DNA from: Ichthyophis bannanicus
Taxonomy: Eukaryota; Chordata; Amphibia; Gymnophiona; Ichthyophiidae
Direction of reading: 5' to 3'
DNA: 64,000 nucleotides
Assembly: GCA_033557465.1 (NCBI GenBank)
Contig: CM066033.1
Coordinates: 16,741,080 to 16,805,079 of the forward strand
Part shown: piece by piece, positions 22,681 to 32,684 of the stretch
Layout: each line of letters begins with the position of its first letter
How positions within the stretch are numbered: the first letter of the stretch is position 1
Made by a program: the position numbers and the translations under genes
The notes under the pieces: generated by a model
Database searches by the model: none
What the model was told of the DNA's origin: nothing
What the model saw: the letters and a program-made list of their open reading frames with translations, nothing else

Positions 22681-23280
22681 GATAGCTGACTAGGCCAGGA
22701 CCCTGATCTATCTTGCTGTGTCATCAGATAAGCAGCCAAAAGCTCTTTGTTTAGTGCTACCTTGTGTGGGTGGGGGACTTGGTAAAAAACAGATCCTCCA
22801 GATCCAGTGCTTTCTGCTTTAAAACATACTTTATTCTCATTGCCCATGTTCAGTGATGGAAGTATTATGTAGCTACTCAAGGCCTGTAGCCCTCAGTTAC
22901 ATCCTCCCTTGGTCAGCGTGAGAGACCATCGACCCAGAGTAACATGGCCCATGGAAAAGGTATGGCCCCCTTGGTGCATGTGGGCTGCCTATAAACAATA
23001 CCCTCATTTTCAGGCCTCAGCAGCTCCCCAACAGGGTCACAGGCCCCCCCATGCAAGGTAGCCATGGGCTAGTTGCTAGTTAGTGCAGTACCTAACTTGA
23101 ATGCCCCTCTGCTGGCTCTAACCCTGGCTATGAGGCCAGTCCTGACTGCAGCACAGATCAGCAGCCCTACCTCTTCACACATCCACAGCAAACAACACCA
23201 GCAGCTATTCCATACATATTAAGCTATGTACAATTGTTGGTGTGTTGGTGGATGTTTGCTCACTGCCCTAGCAGGGTGAC
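22681..23280. other. Intervening DNA, nothing recognised
   Basis: About 600 bp between LINE A and provirus B. I see no open frame of interest, no repeat boundary and no RNA gene. Confidence 0.5.
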
Positions 23281-24095
23281 TGTGATAGGCTGTAGCCTAT
23301 AAACTATAAGCTGTATGCTATGACCTGTAAATATGATGGGCCTGTAAGAAGTGACTTGGCTTTTTAAACCTGTTACTTTTCAGTACGGCTGCTAAAAGAA
23401 TCAGAATTGCCAGTTAGAGAAATCTGCTTCTTGCCAAGTCTGCATAATGTCTTTCAACACTTTTTGGTTAACACATTTCTGATTGAGATACATTCACATT
23501 AGCAAAAGTCCTTGGAGCAGAAATTAGCAAAAGCCTTTGAAGTAGAATTGTATCAAATGCATAATGTATCTTAACTTTTAATATGCCTTTTGTTTAGCTG
23601 AAATGAAAAGGGGGAATAGTGGAAAAGGTCCCAACCCCCATCTTAGTAAGAACTAAAAGTCTGTGAAAGTTTGAGAGAGCTGTTTTGAAATTGCTTAATA
23701 AGAAGTTTTCATGAGTGCATAAATCTTTCATTATTCTTTTGTGTTCTGAGGATAGAAGTGTTTCAATACATGCATTCCTGAAGCTAGGAACGACCTTGCT
23801 GTAGAAGTGTAACGAGACCTAAAAACTGCACCTTTGTTGGAACAGTTCGGGAGGGGGGAGCTGGGTGCTAGGCCCAGGAGGGATTTCTGATTGGACAAAT
23901 GCAGGGGGTGTTGGGACCAATGAAGAGTTTGCATGTATCAAACTGTTAGAAATGTATATAATGAATTTGCTTCTGTATAACTGTGCTCAGACACTTTCTG
24001 GACTTGATCCTGTTTGGGCCTTGTGCACAATAAAAAGGCTTGGATCCTTAAAGTGACTCCTGGTATCATTTGGTTGCATACATTCCGCTGCTACA
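23281..24095 (+). repeat. Provirus B 5' LTR
   Basis: 815 bp, TGTGATAGG to GCTGCTACA. A TATA-like TATATAA is near 23953 and AATAAA at 24029-24034. The right half is related to the provirus A LTR, while about 280 bp of the left part is absent from A. A polypurine-like AAAAGGGGGAA occurs inside U3 near 23606. Confidence 0.93.
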
Positions 24096-24101
24096 TAGTT
24101 C

Positions 24102-24119
24102 TGGCACCCCAGATGGGAC
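24102..24119 (+). promoter_or_regulatory. Primer binding site, tRNA-Arg(CCU)-like (provirus B)
   Basis: TGGCACCCCAGATGGGAC starts 6 nt after the LTR. From recall it is an exact complement of the 3' 18 nt of a vertebrate tRNA-Arg(CCU). Provirus A uses a different sequence here. Confidence 0.72.
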
Positions 24120-24761
24120 GGGCTGTGTGAGTGGGGGATGGTATACAAGTAAATATACCACGACTTCTTGCCTCAAGGTTTGGCCCAGTTGGAACCATGT
24201 CTGTCCGACGCGGGCGAATTCCCTGGCACCACTATCAGAGAGGGTTCTGCCTGGCCTCGGCGGATCACCGGGTCCAGCTGGCCAACACCTTCGAACCCAA
24301 GGGGAGTCCAGGATCCAATCCGTGAGCTGGTTTGGTTTCGGGGACCGGATCTGGTGCGTAGAAGTTTTCTTTGAATATTCAGTCAGTTAGTTTGGGAATT
24401 ATTTGGTAAAAGAGAGACTGATCACCTCTCAGGGAGGTCCTAGTACTCCTGCATGAGTATGTGCGGGGCGAACCCACTGACCCTTTTGGTTAATCATGGT
24501 TTAGTCAGTCAGGCCTGGGAATTTGGGAATTGCTAGCATGTTTGTCTGTGTGTTGTGTGATTGAGAGGTCTTGCAATACAGACCAAGCGAGAGCGGACTC
24601 CTGAGTAGCGCAGTTCCTGGCCAGGCGACTGCGCCCAGGTCGCAAAAAGGAGGAAGTGTTCGGTGATTGTCCCCCCAGTGTTTTGTGGGCTGTACGGACC
24701 CCTTTACCTGCAGCCATCCTACCTATCCTTACTGTTTGTTGTTGCGCGCACATTTGTTAAG

Positions 24762-26513
24762 ATGGGAGGGGCGGAGTCCAAGCAAACTCCGTTAAAGTGT
24801 ATGATCAGGAATTTCAGTAAGGGATTTACGAGAGACTATGGAATTAAAATGTCTCCGTCCCTGTTAGGAATGTTATGTGAAAGGGAGTGGCCCATGTTAG
24901 TTGCTTCATGGCCCAGGGAGGGCACTTTCTGCATTAGTACTGTCTCCTTAGTTCATCAGGTTGTACGGAAAGCTCACCCTGATCAGTTTCCCTATATAGA
25001 CTCCTGGTTAAGTGTATGTGAGAAGCAGCCCTCCTGGATGAGGCGCTGCCATGAAGAACAGTGCAGAATATTAGTGGTGACTACCAAGGGAACCCGAAAG
25101 TTTGAGGGAAGGGAACTGCCTGTTTATTCTGCCTCAGAGTCTCCAGATCCCTTGAGTCGCCCATCTCAGTATCCATAGGCTAGTCCCCTCAGCCCCGCCT
25201 TTACCTGCAGCAGGGCCTGGTGCCGGGGCTCTCCAGTCACCTCCACAGCGGGAGGGAGAGTACTCTCCCCTGCCTGAAAGTCCCGAGTCTAGCCAGAGTA
25301 CTTCGGGAGGACCATTGTCCACCGATGAAACTGAAAGCGGAGATTCGTCCGCCGGTCCGAGTTCACCCACTGCTGAGGCCCATACCCGGAAGTACAATCT
25401 AAGACATGTGACTGCCCAGAAGAAAGATGGCCGCCTAATGCCATTACGTCAGATGCCCGGCCCGCCCGTGATAGGTGAAGAGGGCCAGATGACGCTGGGA
25501 CCAACCAGCTTGATTTATGTACCTTTTTCCACAACTGATTTATTAAATTGGAAAACGCATTATGCGTCTTATACTGACAAGCCCCAAGACTTAACTGAAT
25601 TAATGAGCAGTATTATGCAAACCCATCAGCCTACTTGGGCGGATTGCCGCCAGCTTTTGTCCACTCTTTTTACTACTGAAGAGCGATCGCGAGTTGTGCA
25701 AGCATCCATACGTTGGCTAGCAGAAAATCCTATAGCAGGAGGAGAAGGAATAGACCCCCAGCAAGCAGCTGCCGCAGCTTTCCCAAATGAAGATCCTAAA
25801 TGGGGTCCGAACAATGAAAGGGGAGCGAAAGCCTTGGCCCGTTTCCGCCAAGCTTTGTTGCAAGGTCTGAAAAAGGGAGGCCAGAAAGCAATGAACATTG
25901 GGAAAGTATCAGAAGCTATCCAGGGTCCGAATGAGAGCCCAGCAGCCTTTCATGAGCGATTGTCTGAAGCTTATAGACTATATACCCCTTATGACCCAGC
26001 AGCTCCGGAGAACTTGCGCATGGTAAATGCAGCCTTTGTAAGTCAGTCCCAGGGAGATATTAAGTGAAAACTGCAGAAAATGGATGGTTTTGCGGGTATG
26101 AATACAGCACAGTTAATGGAAGTTGCCCAGAAGGTGTTTGTGAACCATGATAATGAAAGACAAAAAGAAAGTGAACGAAAAATGAAGAAGGCAGATCTTC
26201 TTGCTGCCGCTTTAGTTGAACGACGTGGAGGAGGTTTTCCTAATAGAAGAGCTAGAGGACGTGGAAGGGGCCGTGAGAGTGACCGGCCCTGACTGGGCGT
26301 AAATCAATGCGCCTATTGCAAAGAAGAAAGACATTGGAAGAATGAATGCCCGCAAGTAGACCCTGCCTCCCGGAGGGGAGGAGGGAGCACCTGGAGGACG
26401 GGGGGGGGCGATTCCAGAATCATGGAGGGATGAGCCGAGCACAGTTTCAACAAGAAAAGGAAGCAGCTATTGAGGGAATGGCAGCCGTGGAGGGCTATGA
26501 CATGGAAGAAGAC
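24762..26513 (+). pseudogene. Provirus B gag (matrix, capsid, nucleocapsid), broken
   Basis: The structural polyprotein of the ERV. The start ATG 24762 begins MGGAESKQ, giving a Gly2 suited to myristoylation and membrane targeting, as in gammaretroviral matrix. Matrix stays open to a TAG at 25176. A frame change follows, then a capsid frame 25315-26067 with a proline-rich start and the major-homology-like stretch IQGPNESPAAFHERL near 25917. After a TGA the nucleocapsid (from 26080) has a lysine-rich helix, a GRGRGRE basic tail and a complete CCHC knuckle CAYCKEERHWKNEC near 26310. A second TGA precedes the knuckle and a G-run near 26401 shifts the frame. Not functional as it stands. Confidence 0.92.
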
Positions 26514-26516
26514 TAG
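26514..26516 (+). promoter_or_regulatory. Gag-pol amber codon (readthrough type), provirus B
   Basis: TAG in frame between the gag end (YDMEED) and the protease reading, with the same downstream bases as in provirus A. Confidence 0.75.
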
Positions 26517-28136
26517 GCCAGACCGGGCTCCAAGTTTTCCCTGGGTCCCCAGGAGCCTATGGTCAGTTTGAAAACTGGGGACCAATACATGGACTGTATG
26601 GTGGATACAGGAGCTGAGCATTCAGTAGTGGCAAAGCCAGTGGCTCCTTTGTCCTCTCGAGCTGTCACCATTGTTGGAGCTACCGGTGCTAGGGCCACGA
26701 AACCTTTTCTGCAAAACCGCATGTGTGAATTAGGAGGATGAAAGATAACGCACCAGTTCCTGTATATGCCTGAATGCCCTATTCCACTTTTGGGCTGAGA
26801 CATGCTTGCTAAACTTCAGGCACAGATATCCTTTGCTGAAGGGGGAGAAATGCAAATGACTGTGAATTCAAAATCTGCTGGACTAATGGTGCTAACTGTC
26901 CCCCGGGAAGAAGAATGGCGTTTCTACAATACCGCTCCAAGCAAAGCAGCTCATTCCTGCGTACCCACCAATATCTCAGCTCCGCCTGGAGTGTGGGCGG
27001 AGGATAATTCACCGGGCCTAGCGAAGAACATAGCCCCAGTCCTTGTCACCCTCAAAGCAGGAGCAGAGCCAGTACATGTGCGACAGTACCCTCTCCCTCG
27101 ACCAGCCATCGAAGGCATTCACTGTCATCTGATGAAACTATTAAAGTATGGACTTCTTAAAGAATGCCAGTCGCCCTGGAATACCCCCCTCCTTCCAGTC
27201 AAGAAGCCTGGGACAGGTGACTACCGCCCAGTGCAAGATCTAAGAAGAGTAAATGATGCAGTTGTGACCATACACCCAGTAGTGCCAAATCCTTATACTC
27301 TCTTGGGACTGATCCCCGCTGAGGCTACTCATTTCACTGTCCTGGACCTGAAAGATGCTTTTTTCTGCATACGTTTAGCACCAGCCAGTCAGCTTCTGTT
27401 TGCATTTGAATGACAAGACCCCACTACAGGCCGCCGGGGCCAACTTACTTGGACTCGATTACCTCAAGGATTTAAGAATTCACCAACCCTCTTCAGTGCA
27501 GCTCTAAACCAAGATCTCTCAAGCTACCAAGTGGACCCAGGGAAAAGGGTCCTTCTCCAATATGTAGATGACCTACTGATAGCCACCAACTCAGAAAGTG
27601 AATGTCTACAAGCCACCAGTGACCTTCTACACCTCCTGAATGAAGCTGGATACAAAGTCTCAAGAGCAAAGGCTCAGCTGTGCCAAACTGAAGTTAAATA
27701 CTTAGGATTCCAATTGTCTAGTGGAGTTCGACGCCTGGGACCAGAACATAAGGAAGCTGTATGTAGTATTCCCACTCCAACCACTAGGAGGCAAGTGAGA
27801 GCCTTTCTGGGAGCTGTGGGCTATTGTCGTATCTGGATACCTAACTTTGCTCAGTTGACAAAGCCATTATACCAAGCTACTAAAGGAATGGAGCGATCTT
27901 CTTTGGAGTGGGGACCAGAACAAGATGCAGCTTTTCGTACTTTGAAGACCGCCTTGATGTCATCACCGGCTTTGGGCCTGCCCGATGTCCAGAAACTATT
28001 TCGTCTATATGTCCATGAGTCAAGTGGAAATGCTTTGGGAGTATTGACTCAATCCCTTGGATCTTGGCAGCGACCTGTAGCATACTTATCCAAACAGCTG
28101 GATACTGTTGCCAAAGGATGGCCACTGCTCTCTTAG
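26517..28136 (+). pseudogene. Provirus B pol: protease and reverse transcriptase
   Basis: One frame with scattered stops. The protease (26559 onward) has VDTGAEHSVV near 26601 and is cut by TGA at 26739 and again near 26797. The RT has LPVKKPGTGDYRPVQDLRRV near 27193, VLDLKDAFF near 27340 (first catalytic Asp), a TGA at 27411 where the neighbouring copy has Trp, RLPQGFKNSPTLF near 27460, and an intact YVDDLLIA box near 27561. The thumb/connection ends [10 protein letters not shown] near 28073. A small deletion and frameshift near 28120 end this frame. Motif order and spacing are gammaretrovirus-like. All damage is point-like, unlike the larger deletions of provirus A. Confidence 0.92.
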
Positions 28137-30630
28137 TGAGTGAAGCAGACAAACTCACCTTGGGACAAAATCTTCAAGTTCTAGTACCACACTCTGTTCT
28201 GACCCTTATGGAACACAAAGGAAATTATTGGTTCACAAATTCACGAATGTTGAAGTATCAGAGCATGTTGTGTGAGAACCTCCGACTACAGTTGACTGTC
28301 AGCCAAGCTTTGAACCCTGCCACGCTGTTACCAGTCGGTCCAGGTCCCCCCAATCATGACTGTTTGGAAGTTATGGACACTGTGTTCTCAAGTCGCCCGG
28401 ACCTGACGGATGTTCCCTTGGAGAACCCAGAACGAACTTTCTTTGTGGATGGGAGCAGTCTTGTTATCAATGGATATCGGTGTGCTGGGTATGCAGTGGT
28501 GACTCTGGACTAGGTAGTCGAATCCTCAGCTCTGGCCCCAGGGACTTCAGCACAGAAAGCTGAGCTGATTAGCCCTCACTAGGGCATTACAAATAGGAAA
28601 AGGGCTTTGTATAAATGTTTACACAGACTCAAAGTATGCTTTCACAACTTTACATGCCCATGGGGCCCTGTACAAAGAGCGAGGGCTGATAACTTCAGGA
28701 GGCAAGTCCATCAAGTATGGCCCCGAGATATTGACACTATTAGAGGCAGTGTGGGCCCCCAAGCAAGTAGCAGTCATGCATTGTCGAGGTCATCAGACAG
28801 GAGGAGGAGAGGTCTCACAAGGAAATAGGTTTGCAGACACCTCTGCCCGAAAAGCAGCCACAACTGGACAAACTCTGACCCAAGATACATCAGTCCAGGC
28901 AGCTCTGTTTCCAACCCCCCTCAATTTATGGGCTCCCCGATATACCTCCAAAGAGTTAGATTACTACTGTGAAAAGGAAGGGGGTGTGATAACAGATGGG
29001 TGGATAGTGCTGCCGTCGCCAGAGGGCGGCCAACCTCCAGGTCCAACTGTAATTCCTGAGGCACTAGGTCCAGCATTTGTTCGGGCTTTTCATCAGACCA
29101 CTCATGGAAAAACAGCTATGGAAAAAGCCCTTAGACCCCATTTCTGTATCTCATTACTAGGGCCCCTGGCAGCTTCAGTAGCTCACCAATGTTTAACTTG
29201 TGCCAAAAACAATGCCAAGCAGGGTCCTAATCCACCCCGAGAGTTCAGTCAGTAGGGGCTGCCCTCATGAGTAACTTGCAAGTGGATTTCACTGAGATGC
29301 CACGAGCAAATGGATATCACTACTTGTTGGTTTTAGTTTGTACCTTCTCTGGGTGGGTAGAGGCGTTCCCCACCAGAACTGAAAAAGCCAGAGAAGTCAC
29401 CAAGATCCTGTTGCATGAGATCCTTCGCCGATTTGGCATACCATTAACGATAGGGTCAGATAATGGAATTCCCTACCAGAGGATCTACGATCACTAACAG
29501 AGATTATGGAATTCCGAAAAAAATTAAAAACATATCTATTCACAAAACACTATAATACCATGGAAAACCTTGACTCAACTTAGATAAAGGCTAAACAGGT
29601 ATCTGACCACAAAGTACAAACCCTCCCACTTAAATGGACAACACACATAGCTGAAACGAATTGACGACCCAATCTCTCATGCTCTAATACCTCCACATGT
29701 ATATAGTTGTATCTGTTATGTACTGTCTTACGCTTTATAGACACTACATTGTTAGTTAATTGTTATTCATACTGTTCCAGTTTAAATATACTGTTTAGTT
29801 TACTAGACTTAGCTTTGTTTAATTTAAGATGTTCTATGTAAAATTTAAGATGTTCTATGTAAAACAAACCTCGCTTTGTTAATTTGTTGTTAATTGTACA
29901 CCGCAACTGATCTCTGGAAGATGCGGTATATAAATGAGTGTTAAATAAATAAATAAAATAAAATAAAAATAATGGGCCCTCATTTGTATCCCAAGTAACT
30001 CAGCAATTAGCCCGAGCCCTACAGGTGCAGTGGAAATTGCATACGGCATATAGACCTCAACGTTCAGGGAAAGTAGAGCGTATGAACCGTACCTTGAAAT
30101 CTCAGTTGTCCAAACTCTGTCAGGAAGCTCACCTGAAATGGCCCCAGGTTCTCCCTATAGCACTTCTCAGGATACGCTCAGCCCCCACCAAGTCATTAGG
30201 AGTTTCCCCTTTTGAGATCCTGTATGGGCAACCCCCTCCTATTGTCCAAGGGATAAGAGGGGATATGAGACAAATTAGATCTGAAATCACTAGACAAGAA
30301 CTATTGGCTTTAAGTTCTGTCTTGCAGAATCTCCATACCTGGGTACAAGATCAGCTGCCCATCAACTTGACTGAACCGCTGCATCCTTTCAAGCCTGGAA
30401 CCTCAGTGTGGATCAAGGAGTGGAGGAAGATGCCATTAGCGCCTCACTGGAAAGGACCCTATGTTGTTCTACTGTCAACCCCTACAGCAGTTAAAGTTGC
30501 AGAATTTGAGCCTTGGATTCATCACAGCCAAGTAAAGCCAGCAGCCGCTTCTGAACTTGGTCACTGGACTTCCATAAATGATCCTGAAACTCCATTGCGG
30601 CTCACCCTACGACGACAACCACCATCCTGA
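28137..30630 (+). pseudogene. Provirus B pol: RNase H and integrase, interrupted by a LINE
   Basis: RNase H: VDGSS near 28446, a TAG at 28511, a frameshift near 28570, then a C-terminal part with HCRGHQTGGGE and the NRFADTSARKAA end (about 28780-28850). The integrase zinc domain has HQTTH near 29089 and CLTC near 29190. A TAG at 29253 and a frame change precede the core, with DFTEMP near 29285 and the SDNG box near 29457, where a LINE insertion starts. The core resumes at 29975 and includes the Glu (GKVERMNRT) near 30070; the C-terminal domain runs to 30630 (WKGPYVVLLSTPTAVKV). It would insert viral DNA into the host genome; here it is inactive. Confidence 0.92.
29468..29970 (+). mobile_element. 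L2-like LINE 3' fragment in provirus B integrase
   Basis: A 5'-truncated LINE. It starts with the last residues of an ORF2 (EFRKKLKTYLFTKHYN), then a 3' UTR ending CTGGAAGATGCGGTATATAAATG and TAAATAAATAAAATAAAAT. The sequence ATAATGG is present on both sides (29460-29467 region and after 29968), a target duplication of about 7 bp. The 3' end resembles that of LINE C. Confidence 0.9.
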
Positions 30631-30825
30631 GAGACTGTGTTACTTTGAGAAATCACGATCTTCTAAAGAGACTGTGTTATCTTGAGAGACTATGCTAGAG
30701 TCTGAGACATCCTAAAAGAATGTGATACTTTGGAATCTACAGCCCTACTCCTGCCACAAAGCTGGTAGGTCTACGTAAGGTGGAAGCTTGAGGATCTACA
30801 ATCAACCCTACATCTGTCATACGTT

Positions 30826-31380
30826 GTGGAAATCGACAGTTCCACCAATTTTCCAGAGACTATGCTCATCATGAATCCTTGTTATTGCTTCATTCTGGCA
30901 GCAGCCTTGGGGTGCTTTGAAATGACTTTTGCCCAACCTCCCTGTGCAGCCTGCATAACTACCACTCGAACTGGGATAAAAGTAACTCAAACTTTACTTT
31001 ATCACTCTTACTATAGCTGCACTGGTGTAGTCAGTCGATGTGTGTATAATGGGACAGAATTGAGTATCTGCACAAAAGGGAATACAAGGACTTGCTTCAA
31101 CCCCCGCCAGAATCCTTCCTATCATGTTTTGGAACTGTGATGGAACAATGAGGATGGGGCTCTTTTGAATGTTTTTCTGGATTTTGATGCATGTGATGCT
31201 ATTAATAGAACTGGTTATTATCATTGTGGGTCATGGGAACGAGCTTATTGCTATGATGAGTAGTATATGTGTCATTTATTCCTCCTAGGATGTCTAATAC
31301 CCCTCTGCTTATTATGGATAATACCGTAGAGCTGCTATCAGGCTTTACCCCAAGAGGAAGCCCCATGATACACTGAGTAT
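30826..31380 (+). pseudogene. Provirus B env stub
   Basis: A frame 30826-31140 begins with a signal-peptide-like hydrophobic stretch (CYCFILAAALGCFEMTFA) followed by a cysteine-containing region with one N-glycosylation-type site, as at the start of a retroviral surface protein. After a TGA at 31138, about 80 more codons with stops include a hydrophobic run near 31275-31330, and then the 3' leader follows. Most of the surface and transmembrane protein is missing, with no recognisable fusion peptide or membrane anchor segment in a proper frame. The stub cannot act in entry. Env is completely absent from provirus A. Confidence 0.75.
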
Positions 31381-31429
31381 GCTATGTGATTTGATTCTCA
31401 CCCACTTTAACATTAGGGTGAGAATAATC

Positions 31430-31439
31430 AAAGGGGGAA
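31430..31439 (+). promoter_or_regulatory. Polypurine tract (provirus B)
   Basis: AAAGGGGGAA directly before the 3' LTR. Confidence 0.9.
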
Positions 31440-32285
31440 TGTGATAGGCTCTGGCCTATAAACTATAAGCTGTCTGCTATGACTTGTAAATATGATGAGC
31501 CGGTAAGAACCTGAAAGTGACTTGGATTTTTAAACCCTCTACTTTTCAGTACGGCTGCTAAAAGAATCAGAATTGCCAGTTAGAAAAAGAAATCTGCTTC
31601 TTGCCAAGTCTGCATAATGTCTATCAACACTTTTTGGTTAACACATTTCTGATTAAGATACATTCACATTTATTCACATTCCTATGGCTAGCAAACGTCC
31701 TTGGAGCAGAAGCTAGCAGAAGCCTTTGAAGTAGAATTGTATCAAATGTATAATGTATCTTATACTTTTAATATGCCTTTTTGTTTAGCTGAAGTGAGAA
31801 GGGGGAATAGTGGAAAACGTCCCAAATCCCATTTTAGTGAGAACTAAAAGTCTGTGAAAGTTTGAGAAAGCTGTTTTGAAATTGCTTAAGAAGTTTTCAT
31901 GAGTGCATAAATCTTCCATTATTCTTTTGTGTTCTGAGGATAGAAATGTTTCAATACATGCATTCCTGAAGCTAGGAACGACCTTGCTGTAGAATTGTAA
32001 CGAGACCTAGAAATTGCACCTTTGTTAGAACATTTTGGGAAGGGGGAGCAGGGTGATAGGCCCAGGAGGGATTTCTGATTGGACAAATGCAGGGGGTGTT
32101 GGGACCAATAGAGAGTCTGCATCTATCAAATTGTTAGAAGAATGTATAAATGAATATGTTTCTGTAAGAACTTTGCTCAGTCACTTTTTGGACACGCTCG
32201 TGTCTCAGCCTGTGCACAGTAAAAAGGCTTGGATCCTGAAAAGTGACTCCTGGTATTATTTGGTTGGATACACTCCGCTGCTACA
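31440..32285 (+). repeat. Provirus B 3' LTR
   Basis: 846 bp, longer than the 5' LTR mainly through a small insertion with a repeated ATTCACATT near 31665-31685. The polyadenylation signal is AGTAAA here (near 32217) rather than AATAAA. Confidence 0.93.
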
Positions 32286-32636
32286 ATCTTACTTCCCTCT
32301 GTTGCCTGAGACACTGCCTCTATCTGCCATCTCTGCAGATCCACCTTAAGGAGGCGGGCTCTACATTATGATGTCACGAGAGCATACTGAGCATGCTCTA
32401 CCCTGTTTCCTTCCTCTAGTTACTTACAGTGTCTGCTAAGTTTGCAAAGAGAAGGAAAGACTTGTATTAGAAGCAGGAACTTCCTGTTTCCTCAGGACAG
32501 GAAATCCCTGCAAGCCCCAGCCCCTGATCTGCAAATGGGAGAGAAGGGACTACATGAGATCCTTAGGAATTAGTCCAGCGTCCTTCTGCCTTATTCATCC
32601 ATCCATTAACAGGGAATTCTTCTCAGCAGCCTAAGA
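32286..32636 (+). promoter_or_regulatory. Probable promoter/5' UTR of the KRAB gene
   Basis: The 350 bp between provirus B and the first KRAB-gene exon. It holds a CRE-like TGATGTCACG near 32371 and GGAA-rich blocks (AGGAAGG, CAGGAACTTCC, ACAGGAAA) that could be ETS-type sites. The transcription start is not defined. Provirus B ends directly upstream, so its 3' LTR could influence this promoter (inference). Confidence 0.45.
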
Positions 32637-32684
32637 ATGCAGAAGGAAAACAGGAGGGAAATGTCTGCCTTGGGTTCTGATAAG
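32637..32684 (+). CDS. KRAB gene exon 1 (coding part)
   Basis: Sixteen codons from ATG 32637 to AAG, followed by the donor GTAAGA at 32685. A second ATG at 32661 gives the usual MSALGSDx start of this exon type and may be the real start. It ends in phase 0. Confidence 0.8.

Larger units (their letters stand above)
23281..32285 (+). mobile_element. Provirus B: gammaretrovirus-like ERV
   Basis: A 9.0-kb provirus related to A: LTRs at 23281-24095 and 31440-32285, primer site, gag with an MGG start, amber-separated pol, a short env remnant and a polypurine tract. The LTRs differ by several dozen substitutions and a few indels, much more than in provirus A, so it looks older. The flanks (GTGAC before, ATCTT after) show no target duplication, which could mean decay or recombination between proviruses. 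A LINE fragment sits in integrase. Confidence 0.95.

Noticed and set aside
30826..31140. Captured (syncytin-like) env gene
   Set aside because: Only a signal peptide and a short N-terminal piece remain, followed by stops; no transmembrane subunit.
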